64,000 nucleotides of DNA from Flavobacterium degerlachei (lineage in GTDB: Bacteria > Bacteroidota > Bacteroidia > Flavobacteriales > Flavobacteriaceae), in assembly GCF_900106645.1 (NCBI RefSeq), contig NZ_FNMV01000012.1:62001-126000 (forward strand), read 5' to 3'. The position numbers were made by a program, and so were the translations under genes. This document shows positions 22,956 to 32,571 of this stretch, in pieces. The first letter of the stretch is position 1, and every line of letters starts with the position of its first letter. The notes under the pieces were generated by a model, which was not told the DNA's origin, did no database searches, and saw nothing but the letters and a program-made list of their open reading frames with translations.

Positions 22956-24224
22956 TTACTCCTGATTCTCGTGTTCTTCCAGGTCTTTGGTCAAGTCCAG
23001 TTTTCTGAACGTAGGGGAGATTATCCCGGTTGTCAATACTACGAATAGCGTCATGCTTCCTCCAAAGACAACTGCAGTTACCGTTCCCATTAGTTTTGCC
23101 GTAAGTCCACTTTCAAAAGCGCCTAATTCGTTTGAAGAACCCACAAACATAGAGTTTACTGCCGAGACTCTGCCTCGCATGTGGTCTGGAGTTTTAAGTT
23201 GTAAAATGGTTTGGCGAATTACTACCGAAATACCATCGAAAACTCCACTAAGGAACAAGGCTGCAAGCGATACCCAAAAAATGGTGGAAAGACCAAAAAC
23301 AATAATACAGATTCCAAATGCGAATATGGCAGACAATAATTTCATTCCTGCATTTTTACTCACCGGAACGTAGGCGGTAATCAACATGGTGATAAAAGCA
23401 CCAACTGCCGGAGCAGCTCTTAAAAAACCAAAGCCTTCGGGGCCTACTTTTAGGATGTCTTGTGCAAAAATGGGCAACAGTGCCACTGCTCCTCCAAAAA
23501 GGACTGCCACCATGTCTAATGTTATAGCTCCTAAAACGGTTTTGTTATTGAATACAAACTTTAACCCTTCAGATAAACTTTGCATTACCGGTTCCCCTAT
23601 TTTCGGATTCATAATCGGCTTTTTCTCAATTTGAGATAAAAAAAGCATCGCAAAAATAGAACAGGCGAAAACAGAACACATAGACCAATGTACGCCAATC
23701 AAAGTAATGGAAAAACCGGCTACGGCAGGTCCCGCCACTGAAGCTATTTGCCAAACGGAACTACTCCAGGTAGCCGCATTTGGATAAACTTTCTTTGGGA
23801 CCAATAGTGATAAAAAGGAAAAAATAGTTGGCCCTAGGAAAGCTCGTACTAATCCTCCCAAGAAAACCAATATATAAATAGAATACAAAATAGTTTTAGT
23901 AGCATAATCTTGCACGACCGCAGGCCAAGTCAAAAGAAAAAGGCCAAAACTGATAACCGAAAAAGCCAAAATGCATTTTAGCAACAGCCCTTTCTTCTCT
24001 TTTTGGTCGACAATGTGTCCAGCAAATAATGCCATAGATACTGCTGGAATTACTTCCATTAAACCAATAAGTCCTAGTGAAAGAGGATCTTTAGTGATGC
24101 TGTACACCTGCCATTCGATTACGATAAACTGCATAGACCAGGCGAAAACCATGGCAAAACGCAACAATAAAAAAGTATTAAATTCTTTGTAACGTAAAGC
24201 TGCGTACGGATCTTTCTTTGTCAT
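22956..24224 (-). CDS. MFS transporter, EntS-like
   Basis: This 422-aa integral membrane protein has about 12 hydrophobic segments. The loop between segments 2 and 3 reads GHIVDQKEKKG, the conserved MFS motif A (G-x3-D-x2-x-R/K-K). It resembles the EntS-type subfamily of exporters, which send siderophores or drugs out of the cell; substrate cannot be read. It precedes recJ by 13 bases in transcription terms (recJ lies upstream on the same strand), so recJ and this gene are likely co-transcribed. Confidence 0.85.
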   Translation of the reverse strand: MTKKDPYAALRYKEFNTFLLLRFAMVFAWSMQFIVIEWQVYSITKDPLSLGLIGLMEVIPAVSMALFAGHIVDQKEKKGLLLKCILAFSVISFGLFLLTWPAVVQDYATKTILYSIYILVFLGGLVRAFLGPTIFSFLSLLVPKKVYPNAATWSSSVWQIASVAGPAVAGFSITLIGVHWSMCSVFACSIFAMLFLSQIEKKPIMNPKIGEPVMQSLSEGLKFVFNNKTVLGAITLDMVAVLFGGAVALLPIFAQDILKVGPEGFGFLRAAPAVGAFITMLITAYVPVSKNAGMKLLSAIFAFGICIIVFGLSTIFWVSLAALFLSGVFDGISVVIRQTILQLKTPDHMRGRVSAVNSMFVGSSNELGAFESGLTAKLMGTVTAVVFGGSMTLFVVLTTGIISPTFRKLDLTKDLEEHENQE

Positions 24225-24237
24225 TTTTTCAAGCTAA

Positions 24238-25926
24238 TTATCTAATATTTTTTAATCTCAATTGGATGGATATTTTTCCGTTCCATTCATTTTCGTCTAT
24301 ACAATACACGGCTTCAAATGGTTTTTGATTCGTGGTTAAATCCATCTTGTCTCCCAATCCAAATCCTATTGCCGGAATCCCTTCGGAATTATTTTGTTTC
24401 ACAAACAGTTTCAAATGTTCGTCTTCAGCACCCATTTTCTTTACATAGCCCGTATCTTTAACGTTCTTCGTCAAAAATACTGGTGTCATATTTTGGGGGC
24501 CAAAAGGTTCAAATTGTTTTAAGATTCGGGTTAGTTTTGGAGTGATATCTGCAAAATCTATTTCAGCATCAATCTCGATTTCCGGAATTAGCATATCAGG
24601 ATGTATCGTTTCCTGAACTTGTTTTTCAAAGGCTTCTTTAAAAACAGAATAATTTTCTTCTTTTAAAGTCATTCCCGCAGCATACATATGTCCTCCAAAT
24701 TGCTCTAAATGTTGAGAACAAGCTTCTAGTGCATTATAAACATCAAAACCTTTGACTGATCGTGCAGAAGCTGCATATTTATCACCACTTTTTGTAAAAA
24801 CAAGAGTAGGGCGATAGTAAGTTTCAATCAATCGAGAAGCTACAATCCCAATAACGCCTTTATGCCAATCTTCCTGATATAAAACAGTGGTGAAACGATC
24901 TTTCTCGCCATTATTTTCAATTTGCAATAATCCTTCTTTGGTGATTTGTTTGTCTAGTTCTTTACGGTCAGAATTATATTGTTCAATTTCAGAGGCAAAT
25001 TGTTGTGCTTGCTCAAAATCAAATTCGGTTAATAACTCCACTGCATGATTCCCATGTTTAATTCGTCCGGCTGCGTTAATTCGCGGTGCGATGATAAAAA
25101 CGACATCTGTAATATCTAAGGTCTGTTTTTTTATTTGGTGAATCAAAGCTTTAATTCCTGGTCTGGGATTGCTATTGATGACATGTAAGCCGTAATAGGC
25201 GAGGACACGATTTTCGCCCGTCATTGGTACAATATCAGCAGCAATTGCTGTTGCTACGAGGTCTAAGTACGGAATGAAATCATCAATAGTTTGATTTCTT
25301 TTACTTCCTAAAGCTTGTATTAGTTTGAAACCGACACCACAACCGCATAGTTCGTCATAAGGATAGAAACAATCGTTTCTTTTTGGATCGAGAACAGCTA
25401 CGGCTTCGGGTAAAAATTCCCCTGGTCTATGGTGGTCACAAATGATAAAGTCGATGTTTCGTTCTTTTGCGTAAGCGACATGATCAATGGATTTAATACC
25501 GCAATCTAAGGCAATAATCAGCGTAAAACCATTGTCATCTGCAAAGTCAATCCCTTTAAATGAGATGCCATATCCTTCAAGATATCGATCAGGAATATAA
25601 GTGGCAACATTAGGGTAATATGATTTTAAATAGGCAGAAACAAGCGAAACCGCTGTTGTCCCATCAACATCATAATCACCAAAAACAAGAATATTCTCTT
25701 GGTTTTCAATTGCAAGTTCGATTCTTGCAACCGCTTTTTCCATATCTTTCATCAAGAATGGATCGTGTAAATGGTCTAATGAAGGGCGGAAAAAATTCTT
25801 GGCATCATCAAAAGTTTCGATGCCTCGTTGAACCAATAAGGTGGCGACAAAATCTTCTACATTCAAAGCTTGCGCCAGATTTTTTATCTTTTCCTCTGAA
25901 GGCTTTGGTTTAATAGTCCAACGCAT
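24238..25926 (-). CDS. recJ: Single-stranded-DNA-specific exonuclease
   Basis: This 562-aa protein has the DHH-family motifs of RecJ: DYDVDGT at 84-90, DCG at 141-143, DHH at 164-166, a later ARINAAGR and a DHHA1-type domain with GGHMYAAG near residue 400. RecJ degrades single-stranded DNA 5' to 3' in recombination and repair. The length is normal. The MFS gene follows 13 bases after its stop. Upstream a hairpin separates it from the hopJ gene. Confidence 0.95.
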   Translation of the reverse strand: MRWTIKPKPSEEKIKNLAQALNVEDFVATLLVQRGIETFDDAKNFFRPSLDHLHDPFLMKDMEKAVARIELAIENQENILVFGDYDVDGTTAVSLVSAYLKSYYPNVATYIPDRYLEGYGISFKGIDFADDNGFTLIIALDCGIKSIDHVAYAKERNIDFIICDHHRPGEFLPEAVAVLDPKRNDCFYPYDELCGCGVGFKLIQALGSKRNQTIDDFIPYLDLVATAIAADIVPMTGENRVLAYYGLHVINSNPRPGIKALIHQIKKQTLDITDVVFIIAPRINAAGRIKHGNHAVELLTEFDFEQAQQFASEIEQYNSDRKELDKQITKEGLLQIENNGEKDRFTTVLYQEDWHKGVIGIVASRLIETYYRPTLVFTKSGDKYAASARSVKGFDVYNALEACSQHLEQFGGHMYAAGMTLKEENYSVFKEAFEKQVQETIHPDMLIPEIEIDAEIDFADITPKLTRILKQFEPFGPQNMTPVFLTKNVKDTGYVKKMGAEDEHLKLFVKQNNSEGIPAIGFGLGDKMDLTTNQKPFEAVYCIDENEWNGKISIQLRLKNIR

Positions 25927-25977
25927 ATTAATATGGATTATACTGTTTTTGAAATTTATTAAGTAAAAAATAGAATT

Positions 25978-26026
25978 ACCGCAAATTCGCTAATTATTAC
26001 TGTTTGTAAATTTGCGAATTTGCGGT
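25978..26026 (-). terminator. 13-bp hairpin between hopJ and recJ
   Basis: ACCGCAAATTCGC (25978-25990) and GCGAATTTGCGGT (26014-26026) are exact reverse complements. The hairpin starts 10 bases past the hopJ stop. The loop is long (23 bases), so efficiency is uncertain. Confidence 0.6.
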
Positions 26027-26035
26027 TAAAATTTT

Positions 26036-26380
26036 TTATTTCAAATCTAAGGCATCTACTTCAAATCGAATTCCATTCCATCCGGTTGTCATGAAGTTGC
26101 GAATATTCTGATGGTCTGTCCCTTTTGGATTTTTCAAAACGTCTTCAAAATAATACGCGCCAAAACAAGCTAATGTTTCGTCTTTTGATAAGTTTTGCAA
26201 TTTGGCGAAAGCAAATAATTTGCAAGAGCCAGAATTTTCGCCAGCAGTATTTAGTTGATTTCCGTTTTGAAAAGTAGTAGGAGTAAAATGGTAATTTTCC
26301 TCAATTACAGCGATTGTTTCCGGGAATGTTATTTCTTCGGGAGTATTTTTTAATTTGGATAAAAAAGATGCTAAGGTCAT
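26036..26380 (-). CDS. HopJ-family protein
   Basis: The protein is 114 aa from the ATG at 26380; the frame is open further up into rsmI but that part is a shadow. It matches the HopJ type III effector family by its start (MTLASFLSKLKNTPEEI), the central HFTPTTFQNG stretch and the C-terminal FMTTGWNGIRF. The family name comes from a Pseudomonas effector, but homologues are widespread in bacteria without type III secretion, where they are small cytosolic proteins of unknown role. It lies 10 bases after rsmI, in the same operon. Confidence 0.8.
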   Translation of the reverse strand: MTLASFLSKLKNTPEEITFPETIAVIEENYHFTPTTFQNGNQLNTAGENSGSCKLFAFAKLQNLSKDETLACFGAYYFEDVLKNPKGTDHQNIRNFMTTGWNGIRFEVDALDLK

Positions 26381-26390
26381 AGTCTTGTAT

Positions 26391-27113
26391 TTATTCTTGG
26401 TCTTCGTCTTTTGAGAATTTACTCTTTTTAACTTCTTTAACGATTGGTTTTCCGCCAACCACCACAACAATTTCTCCTCGCGGCGCTGTTTTTTCAAAAT
26501 GGGTTAAAACTTCACGAGTGGTTCCTCTTACATTTTCTTCGTGTAATTTAGATAATTCTCTAGATACGCAAATGGGTCTGTCTTCGCCAAAGTAGGTGAT
26601 GAACTCAGCCAATGTTTTCACTAGTTTATGAGGAGAAACATATAGAATCATAGTTCTTGTTTCTTCAGCAAGTTCTAAATATCGAGTTTGACGTCCTTTT
26701 TTTTCTGGTAAAAAACCTTCAAAAACAAATTTGTCATTGGGTAAACCGCTATTGACCAATGCAGGAACAAAAGCCGTTGCACCAGGCAAACATTCGACAG
26801 TTATTCCGTTTTCGACACAAGCGCGAGTCAACAGGAAACCTGGATCAGAAATCGCTGGAGTTCCGGCATCAGAAATCAAGGCAATAGTTTCACCTGCTTT
26901 CATTCTTGAAATTAAATTCTCAACCGTTTTGTGCTCGTTGTGCATATGATGGCTGTGCATATGTGTGCCAATCTCAAAATGCTTTAAGAGTTTTCCGCTG
27001 GTGCGAGTGTCTTCGGCCAGAATCAAATCGACTTCTTTTAGAATTCGGATTGCTCTAAACGTCATGTCTTCGAGATTTCCTATGGGTGTGGGAACTATAT
27101 ATAATTTTGACAT
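26391..27113 (-). CDS. rsmI: 16S rRNA (cytidine(1402)-2'-O)-methyltransferase
   Basis: This 240-aa protein has the tetrapyrrole-methylase fold used by RsmI: LYIVPTPIGNLEDMT at the N-terminus, LAEDTR near 33, LISDAGTPAISDPG near 79, and LPGATA near 109. RsmI methylates the ribose of C1402 in the ribosomal decoding centre together with RsmH. The length is slightly short of the E. coli enzyme, which has a longer C-terminal domain; the tail here is Lys/Glu rich. hopJ follows directly. Confidence 0.93.
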   Translation of the reverse strand: MSKLYIVPTPIGNLEDMTFRAIRILKEVDLILAEDTRTSGKLLKHFEIGTHMHSHHMHNEHKTVENLISRMKAGETIALISDAGTPAISDPGFLLTRACVENGITVECLPGATAFVPALVNSGLPNDKFVFEGFLPEKKGRQTRYLELAEETRTMILYVSPHKLVKTLAEFITYFGEDRPICVSRELSKLHEENVRGTTREVLTHFEKTAPRGEIVVVVGGKPIVKEVKKSKFSKDEDQE

Positions 27114-27213
27114 AAAATGGGATGCGAGTATTCTATTTAGTTTTGGAAAAAAACAAAAAACGGTTCTTTGATTTTAGTTTGTTTTTATCGTGATTTATGA
27201 AATTCAAATTTGT

Positions 27214-28323
27214 CTAAAGGAATTTCTTCTCAATGATATCCATGAAGCGTTCTGCATAATCATCTTTTCCTTTCCAATAATTATAATCAGGTTTTACCAT
27301 CTCTTCTATAAAGTTTTTTGTTTCATAAAAGTTGTCAAAGGTGATTAGTTGATTTAGAACGCGGTTGTAATCTTCGGTGCTATTGCCAAAAAGATGTTTT
27401 ACAAATGCGATTCTATCGTTCAAATCAATATCTATTCCTTTTGATAGTTTGTCATTTAGAGATACATTTTTTGTTTGTGCAGTTTCAGGTTTAGTTTCCG
27501 CTATATTAACTGGAGCTTTTTCTTTTGGAGCTTCAAATTCTGTTATTGGAGGTAATGCTTCAACATCATCTACTTTTACAAAATGCGGTTCACTATAATT
27601 GCCACCTAATAAATCAGCAAATGATATCTGCATCGTTTCTGCCTGTTTCGGAACTTCCAATTCAGTGTCTTCCGTTAGTTCAAAAGCGGCTTTAAACGCT
27701 GGCGGAGTTTCTTCTTCAGATACTACATCTTCTTCAGTTGTATTTTCTTGACTTTCCTCTTCTGGTAAATCATTTTCTTCTGTGTCAGGCTGTAGCTCCT
27801 GTATATCTGCTTTAAATTCTTCAATAACTGTTGTTTCCTCCTCTGAATTTTCAGATACTTCCTCTTCATTAATTTGAGGAATTTCTTCAGCAACTACTTC
27901 TTCTTCAGAACTTTCATCGATTTCAGATTCAGTGATTTCTGGAATTTCTTCAGTAGCTATTTCTTCGTCTAGACTTTCAACTTCTGTAGTTTCTTCAATC
28001 GGAATGCTTTCTTCTGCAACTGTTTCTTCCGCAACCGTTTCTTCTGAAGCTTCAGGAAAAACGTTGCTTTCCGTCATTTCAATAACGGTTTCAACAGGCA
28101 ATTCGGCATTACGATCATATAGATCTTCAATTTCTTTCTGCATTTCTGCATAATCAATCGTTGGTTTGGTCGTGCCATAATTTTCTTCTATAAATCGCAA
28201 AACGGAAAGTTTCTCATATAATTTTTGAGTTTCCAAATACAATTGATTGATATCAGATTTATTCTTTATTTTTAAAATTCTATGTGCAATGCTGATTAAG
28301 TCGGCTTCCAATCTTTTTTTCAT
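27214..28323 (-). CDS. Glu-rich low-complexity protein of unknown function
   Basis: The 369-aa protein has an N-terminal helical part (1-70), a long acidic stretch (about 85-235) built of irregular repeats such as EETVAEE, EEIPEI and SEEE, and a more regular C-terminal part (270-369) likely to fold. No signal peptide or membrane segment is seen. The ordered ends joined by an acidic linker suggest a protein that bridges partners. The C-terminal region looks conserved in type among flavobacteria, but I cannot assign a family. It is divergent from tdk. Confidence 0.75.
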   Translation of the reverse strand: MKKRLEADLISIAHRILKIKNKSDINQLYLETQKLYEKLSVLRFIEENYGTTKPTIDYAEMQKEIEDLYDRNAELPVETVIEMTESNVFPEASEETVAEETVAEESIPIEETTEVESLDEEIATEEIPEITESEIDESSEEEVVAEEIPQINEEEVSENSEEETTVIEEFKADIQELQPDTEENDLPEEESQENTTEEDVVSEEETPPAFKAAFELTEDTELEVPKQAETMQISFADLLGGNYSEPHFVKVDDVEALPPITEFEAPKEKAPVNIAETKPETAQTKNVSLNDKLSKGIDIDLNDRIAFVKHLFGNSTEDYNRVLNQLITFDNFYETKNFIEEMVKPDYNYWKGKDDYAERFMDIIEKKFL

Positions 28324-28468
28324 AACGTTTTAGATTATAGTATGTATGGCGTATGTATTTGTGTTTTTTGTCTAATTGTATTTTGCCTAAGAAATTTAAG
28401 ACCTTTTATGTAGAACATTTTATTGTTTAAATAAGCGTTCACAGATTCCCGAATTGATAAAATTTTTC

Positions 28469-28476
28469 TACATTTG
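28469..28476 (+). promoter_or_regulatory. -7 box before tdk
   Basis: TACATTTG matches TAnnTTTG and would give a leader of about 85 bases for tdk. A TTG at the ideal spacing is absent. Confidence 0.35.
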
Positions 28477-28565
28477 AGACAACGTAAAAGTATAAAATCT
28501 TAAGCGGGTTTATTACAGTACAAAGTAATAAAAACTATTCATTTTTTAAGTTAGAAAAATACGAA

Positions 28566-29159
28566 ATGTTTCTCGAAAATACAGTAAATCATAAAGAACA
28601 ATTTGGTTGGATTGAAGTTATATGCGGTTCAATGTTTTCGGGTAAAACCGAAGAGTTAATTCGCCGCCTCAAAAGAGCACAATTTGCCAAACAAAAAGTC
28701 GAAATATTCAAACCTGCAATTGACACTCGCTATCATAATGATATGGTTGTCTCTCACGATGCTAATGAAATTCGCTCTACAGCGGTTCCTGCAGCAGCTA
28801 ACATTGCTATTTTAGCTCAAGGTTGTGACGTAGTAGGAATTGATGAAGCACAATTTTTTGATGACGAGATTGTCAAAATTTGTAATGATCTTGCTAATCA
28901 AGGTATTCGTGTTATTGTTGCCGGATTAGACATGGATTTTAAGGGAAATCCTTTTGGACCTATGCCTGCATTAATGGCAACGGCTGAATATGTTACTAAA
29001 GTACATGCTGTGTGTACCCGCACAGGAAACCTTGCTAATTATAGTTTCCGTAAAACCGACAATGACAAACTAGTTATGTTAGGCGAAACTGAGGAATACG
29101 AGCCGTTAAGTCGTGCGGCGTATTATCATGCCATGCGGAAAGATGAGGAGGAGAAATAA
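28566..29159 (+). CDS. tdk: Thymidine kinase
   Basis: This 197-aa type II thymidine kinase has Walker A GSMFSGKT at 21-28 and the DEAQFF Walker B-like motif near 97. It phosphorylates thymidine in nucleotide salvage. The C-terminal lasso region has only one Cys (AVCTRTGN) where the bacterial family usually has CxxC pairs that hold zinc, so the zinc site appears lost here. The gene is convergent with rpoN, with a long hairpin between. Confidence 0.93.
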   Translation: MFLENTVNHKEQFGWIEVICGSMFSGKTEELIRRLKRAQFAKQKVEIFKPAIDTRYHNDMVVSHDANEIRSTAVPAAANIAILAQGCDVVGIDEAQFFDDEIVKICNDLANQGIRVIVAGLDMDFKGNPFGPMPALMATAEYVTKVHAVCTRTGNLANYSFRKTDNDKLVMLGETEEYEPLSRAAYYHAMRKDEEEK

Positions 29160-29180
29160 TTTATTTAAAGGAATAAATAA

Positions 29181-29245
29181 AAAACCATTAAGAAATTAAG
29201 AGAGGTTAAGGAAAAACTTAATTAACTCAATTTCTTAATGGTTTT
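29181..29245. terminator. Bidirectional terminator between tdk and rpoN
   Basis: Perfect 17-bp arms at 29181-29197 (AAAACCATTAAGAAATT) and 29229-29245. An inner GTTAAG/CTTAA stem fills part of the loop. A and T runs flank both sides. Confidence 0.75.
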
Positions 29246-29263
29246 ATAAAATTAGGTCATGAT

Positions 29264-30730
29264 TTAGATCTTCTTTCTCATTCTTGCCACAGGAATATCC
29301 AGTTGCTCTCTGTATTTAGCAATGGTTCTTCTGGCTATAGGATAGCCTTTTTCTTTTAGCAATTCAGCTAATTGATCATCTGGATATGGTTTTTTCTTGT
29401 CTTCTTCCTCGATAATATTTTGCAATATTTTTTTAATTTCAAGTGTCGAAACATCTTCACCTTGATCATTTTTCATAGCTTCAGAGAAGAACTCTTTTAT
29501 CAGTTTCGTTCCATAGGGCGTTTCTACATATTTACTGTTTGCTACACGAGAAACAGTCGATATATCGAGTCCAACTAAATCCGCGATGTCTTTCAAAATC
29601 ATCGGTTTCAATTTGGTTTCGTCTCCTTCTAAGAAATATTCTTCCTGGTAATGCATGATGGCATTCATCGTCACAAATAAGGTTTCTTGGCGTTGGCGTA
29701 TTGCATCAATAAACCATTTTGCCGAGTCTAGTTTTTGTTTGATAAACTGAACTGCATCTTTCTGTGAGCCAGATTTGTCTTTTGACTCTTTATAGGTCTG
29801 CATCATTTCCTGATAATCTTTGGAAACATGTAGGGAAGGAGCATTTCTACCATTTAAGGTTAATTCCAGTTCACCTTCTACAATTCTAATAGCAAAATCA
29901 GGAACTACATTCTCGGTGATTTTATTATTCCCAGTAAATCCTCCACCTGGTTTTGGGTTGAGTCTTTCTATTTCATGAACTGCCTTTTTTAGCTGCTCAT
30001 TCGAAATGTTATATTTCTGGATTAACTTGTCGTAATGTTTTTTTGTAAAAGCATCAAATTGATTTTCGATAATATCGGTAGCCAATTCTACGTACTCTGA
30101 TGGAGTTTTGTGTTTTAATTGCAATAACAAACATTCCTGTAAATCTCTAGCGCCCACTCCTGATGGTTCTAGTTCATGTATTACTTGCAACATGCGCTCT
30201 ACGGTCGCTTCATCAGTATAAATACCTTGAGTAAACGCCATATCGTCAACTATATCTGGAATACTTCTACGAATGTAACCCATGTCATCAATGCTTCCAA
30301 CAAGAAATTCAGCGATATCGCGTTCGTCGTCATTCAAAATGAAAGTATTCAACTGGTTGATTAAATCTTGGTGAAAACTTACAGGTGCCGCTAATGGAGA
30401 TTCACGCTCGTCATCGTCATCACTATAATTATTCGCTTGAGTTTTATAATCGGGAGTATCGTCACTACTTAAATATTCGTCTATGTTGATATCCTCAGCA
30501 TCATTTCTGTCTGATTCTGCATCGTCATAATCGTCATAATCTTCGTTTTCGAATTCGTCTTTCTCGTATTCATCCTCTTCACTTCCGGCTTCAAGAGCTG
30601 GATTCTCATTCATTTCTTCTAATAAACGTTGCTCAAAGGCTTGCGTAGGCAATTGAATTAACTTCATCAACTGAATTTGTTGAGGAGATAATTTCTGTGA
30701 TAATTTTAAATTTAAGAATTGCTTTAGCAT
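29264..30730 (-). CDS. rpoN: RNA polymerase sigma-54 factor
   Basis: This 488-aa protein has the three RpoN regions. The Gln- and Leu-rich activator-interacting N-terminus covers about 1-50. A very acidic linker (55-110) with many Asp and Glu follows. Then come the core-binding and HTH parts, and the RpoN box ARRTIAKYR near residue 468, which reads the -24 element. Sigma-54 transcription needs AAA+ activators. asnS lies upstream on the same strand beyond a long inverted repeat. Confidence 0.95.
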   Translation of the reverse strand: MLKQFLNLKLSQKLSPQQIQLMKLIQLPTQAFEQRLLEEMNENPALEAGSEEDEYEKDEFENEDYDDYDDAESDRNDAEDINIDEYLSSDDTPDYKTQANNYSDDDDERESPLAAPVSFHQDLINQLNTFILNDDERDIAEFLVGSIDDMGYIRRSIPDIVDDMAFTQGIYTDEATVERMLQVIHELEPSGVGARDLQECLLLQLKHKTPSEYVELATDIIENQFDAFTKKHYDKLIQKYNISNEQLKKAVHEIERLNPKPGGGFTGNNKITENVVPDFAIRIVEGELELTLNGRNAPSLHVSKDYQEMMQTYKESKDKSGSQKDAVQFIKQKLDSAKWFIDAIRQRQETLFVTMNAIMHYQEEYFLEGDETKLKPMILKDIADLVGLDISTVSRVANSKYVETPYGTKLIKEFFSEAMKNDQGEDVSTLEIKKILQNIIEEEDKKKPYPDDQLAELLKEKGYPIARRTIAKYREQLDIPVARMRKKI

Positions 30731-30758
30731 TTTATATTTTTTGTTTAAAAAGTTTAAG

Positions 30759-30807
30759 GTTTAAGGTTTAAAGTTATTCGTATAGTAAACAACTTTAAAC
30801 TTTAAAC
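30759..30807. repeat. 17-bp inverted repeat between asnS and rpoN
   Basis: GTTTAAGGTTTAAAGTT (30759-30775) and AACTTTAAACTTTAAAC (30791-30807) pair with one wobble. Both arms are themselves built of TTTAAAG-type direct repeats. It can serve as a terminator of asnS; the simple repeat structure suggests replication slippage or a dispersed repeat. Confidence 0.55.
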
Positions 30808-30821
30808 AATTTAAACTATTC

Positions 30822-32258
30822 CTAGAACTCCGCATTCATTGGTGTTCTTGGAAAAGGAATTACATCACGTATGTTTGTCATTCCAGTTACAAATAACACT
30901 AATCTTTCAAATCCAAGACCAAAACCAGAGTGAACCGCTGAACCAAATCTTCTTGTGTCAAGGTACCACCATAATTCTTCTTCGTCGATTCCTAAAGCTT
31001 TCATTTTTTCGACCAATACGTCAAAACGCTCTTCTCTTTGAGAACCTCCTACGATTTCACCAATTCCAGGGAAAAGGATATCCATCGCACGAACTGTTTT
31101 TCCGTCTTCGTTCAAACGCATGTAAAATGCTTTGATATTTGCTGGGTAATCAAACAAGATTACTGGACATTTAAAGTGTTTTTCAACCAAGTAACGCTCA
31201 TGCTCTGATTGTAAATCAGCACCCCATTCTTTAATGATATAGTTGAATTTTTTCTTTTTGTTTGGAGTACATTCTCTCAAAATGTCAATAGCTTCTGTAT
31301 AAGATACGCGTTTGAAATTGTTTTCCAAAACAAAATTTAATTTGTCAAGCAAAGCCATTTCGCTTCTTTCCGCTTGTGGTTTTGATTTCTCTTCGTCTAA
31401 CAATCTTCCCTCAAGAAATTTCAAATCTTCAGGACATTTGTCCAAAACATATTTAATTAGGTATTGAATAAAATCTTCAGCAAGATCCATGTTGTCATTC
31501 AAATCATTAAATGCAACCTCTGGCTCAATCATCCAAAATTCTGCAAGGTGACGTGAAGTATTTGAATTCTCTGCTCTAAACGTTGGTCCAAAAGTGTAAA
31601 TCTGACCCAAAGCCATTGCAAAAGTCTCTCCTTCTAATTGACCTGAAACCGTTAGATTAGTCTCTTTTCCAAAGAAATCTTCTTTATAGTTTACTTTTCC
31701 ATCTTCGGTTCTTGGCGTTCCGTCAAATGGTAAAGCGGTAACTTTAAACATTTCACCAGCACCTTCAGCATCTGATCCGGTGATGATAGGAGTATTTACA
31801 TACACAAATCCTTTTTCTTGAAAATAGCTATGAACAGCAAACGATAGCACTGAACGTACACGCATAATCGCTCCGAACATATTCGTGCGAACACGTAAAT
31901 GCGCATTCTCACGCAAGTAATCTAAGCTTGGTTTGTTTTTTGGTTGTATTGGGAATTTCTCTGCATCAGAGTCTCCTAATATTTCCAGCTTGTTCACTTG
32001 AATCTCAAATTTCTGTCCCGCACCTTTACTTTCTACCAAAGTTCCTGTTACTGAAATGGCAGCACCGGTAGTTATTCTCTTTAAAGTTTCATCTGGCGTG
32101 TTCTCAAAATCGACAACACATTGTATATTATTGATGGTTGAACCATCATTCAAAGCGATAAATTGATTGTTTCTAAAAGTTCTTACCCATCCTTTTGCAT
32201 TTACCTCGTGTAGTGTCGTTGTACTGTTTAGTAAGTCTTTAACTTTTGTGTGTCTCAT
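30822..32258 (-). CDS. asnS: Asparagine-tRNA ligase
   Basis: This 478-aa class IIb aminoacyl-tRNA synthetase has an N-terminal OB-fold ([17 protein letters not shown] near 25) and a catalytic domain with [17 protein letters not shown], the class II motif 2, and [10 protein letters not shown] as motif 3 near the C-terminus. These are specific for AsnRS rather than AspRS. It charges tRNA-Asn. The length is normal. The start ATG at 32258 follows an intergenic region with a REP-like repeat. Confidence 0.95.
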   Translation of the reverse strand: MRHTKVKDLLNSTTTLHEVNAKGWVRTFRNNQFIALNDGSTINNIQCVVDFENTPDETLKRITTGAAISVTGTLVESKGAGQKFEIQVNKLEILGDSDAEKFPIQPKNKPSLDYLRENAHLRVRTNMFGAIMRVRSVLSFAVHSYFQEKGFVYVNTPIITGSDAEGAGEMFKVTALPFDGTPRTEDGKVNYKEDFFGKETNLTVSGQLEGETFAMALGQIYTFGPTFRAENSNTSRHLAEFWMIEPEVAFNDLNDNMDLAEDFIQYLIKYVLDKCPEDLKFLEGRLLDEEKSKPQAERSEMALLDKLNFVLENNFKRVSYTEAIDILRECTPNKKKKFNYIIKEWGADLQSEHERYLVEKHFKCPVILFDYPANIKAFYMRLNEDGKTVRAMDILFPGIGEIVGGSQREERFDVLVEKMKALGIDEEELWWYLDTRRFGSAVHSGFGLGFERLVLFVTGMTNIRDVIPFPRTPMNAEF

Positions 32259-32350
32259 TTAATTATATAATTGATATTAAAAATTGTCTTTCAATCGGAT
32301 TACAAATATAATCCATTTCTTTTAATTGTCATTGTTGTAATAGTGTATTC

Positions 32351-32431
32351 AGGAGCTATTTCCCGCTATTCGCTATATCTTTTATCCCAAAGCAAAATCG
32401 GGATAAAAGGATGCCGCTACTATCGGGGCTA
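32351..32431. repeat. Dispersed REP-like intergenic repeat, copy 2
   Basis: It shares the ends AGGAGCTA...CGCTATTCGCTATATC and ATGCCGCTACTATCGGGGCTA with the copy at 21119-21217. The middle is TTTTATCCC...GGGATAAAA, a different hairpin. It lies in the 313-base divergent gap between asnS and the methylase gene, which otherwise holds the promoter at 32536-32567. Confidence 0.75.
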
Positions 32432-32535
32432 AATTGTAGTGGAATTACAGGTTTTTAAATGAATTAAATGCCATTCTAACTGCGAAGTAGCTAATATCAT
32501 AAATAAAAACAAGACATCTTTATATAAATTAAAAA

Positions 32536-32567
32536 TTTGACAAACCTGATAACAGTTTGTATTTTTG
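32536..32567 (+). promoter_or_regulatory. Promoter of the TrmH-type methylase gene, near-leaderless
   Basis: TTTG (32536-32539) and TATTTTTG (32560-32567) are 20 bases apart, a full Bacteroidota consensus. The ATG at 32572 falls only five bases beyond the -7 box, so the mRNA would start at or next to the start codon. This also rules out the in-frame TTG at 32557 as a start. Confidence 0.65.
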
Positions 32568-32571
32568 CAGG

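Noticed and set aside
26381..26497. N-terminal extension of the HopJ gene into rsmI
   Set aside because: The extension is Lys-rich shadow sequence of the rsmI 3' end in another frame; the family starts at the ATG at 26380.
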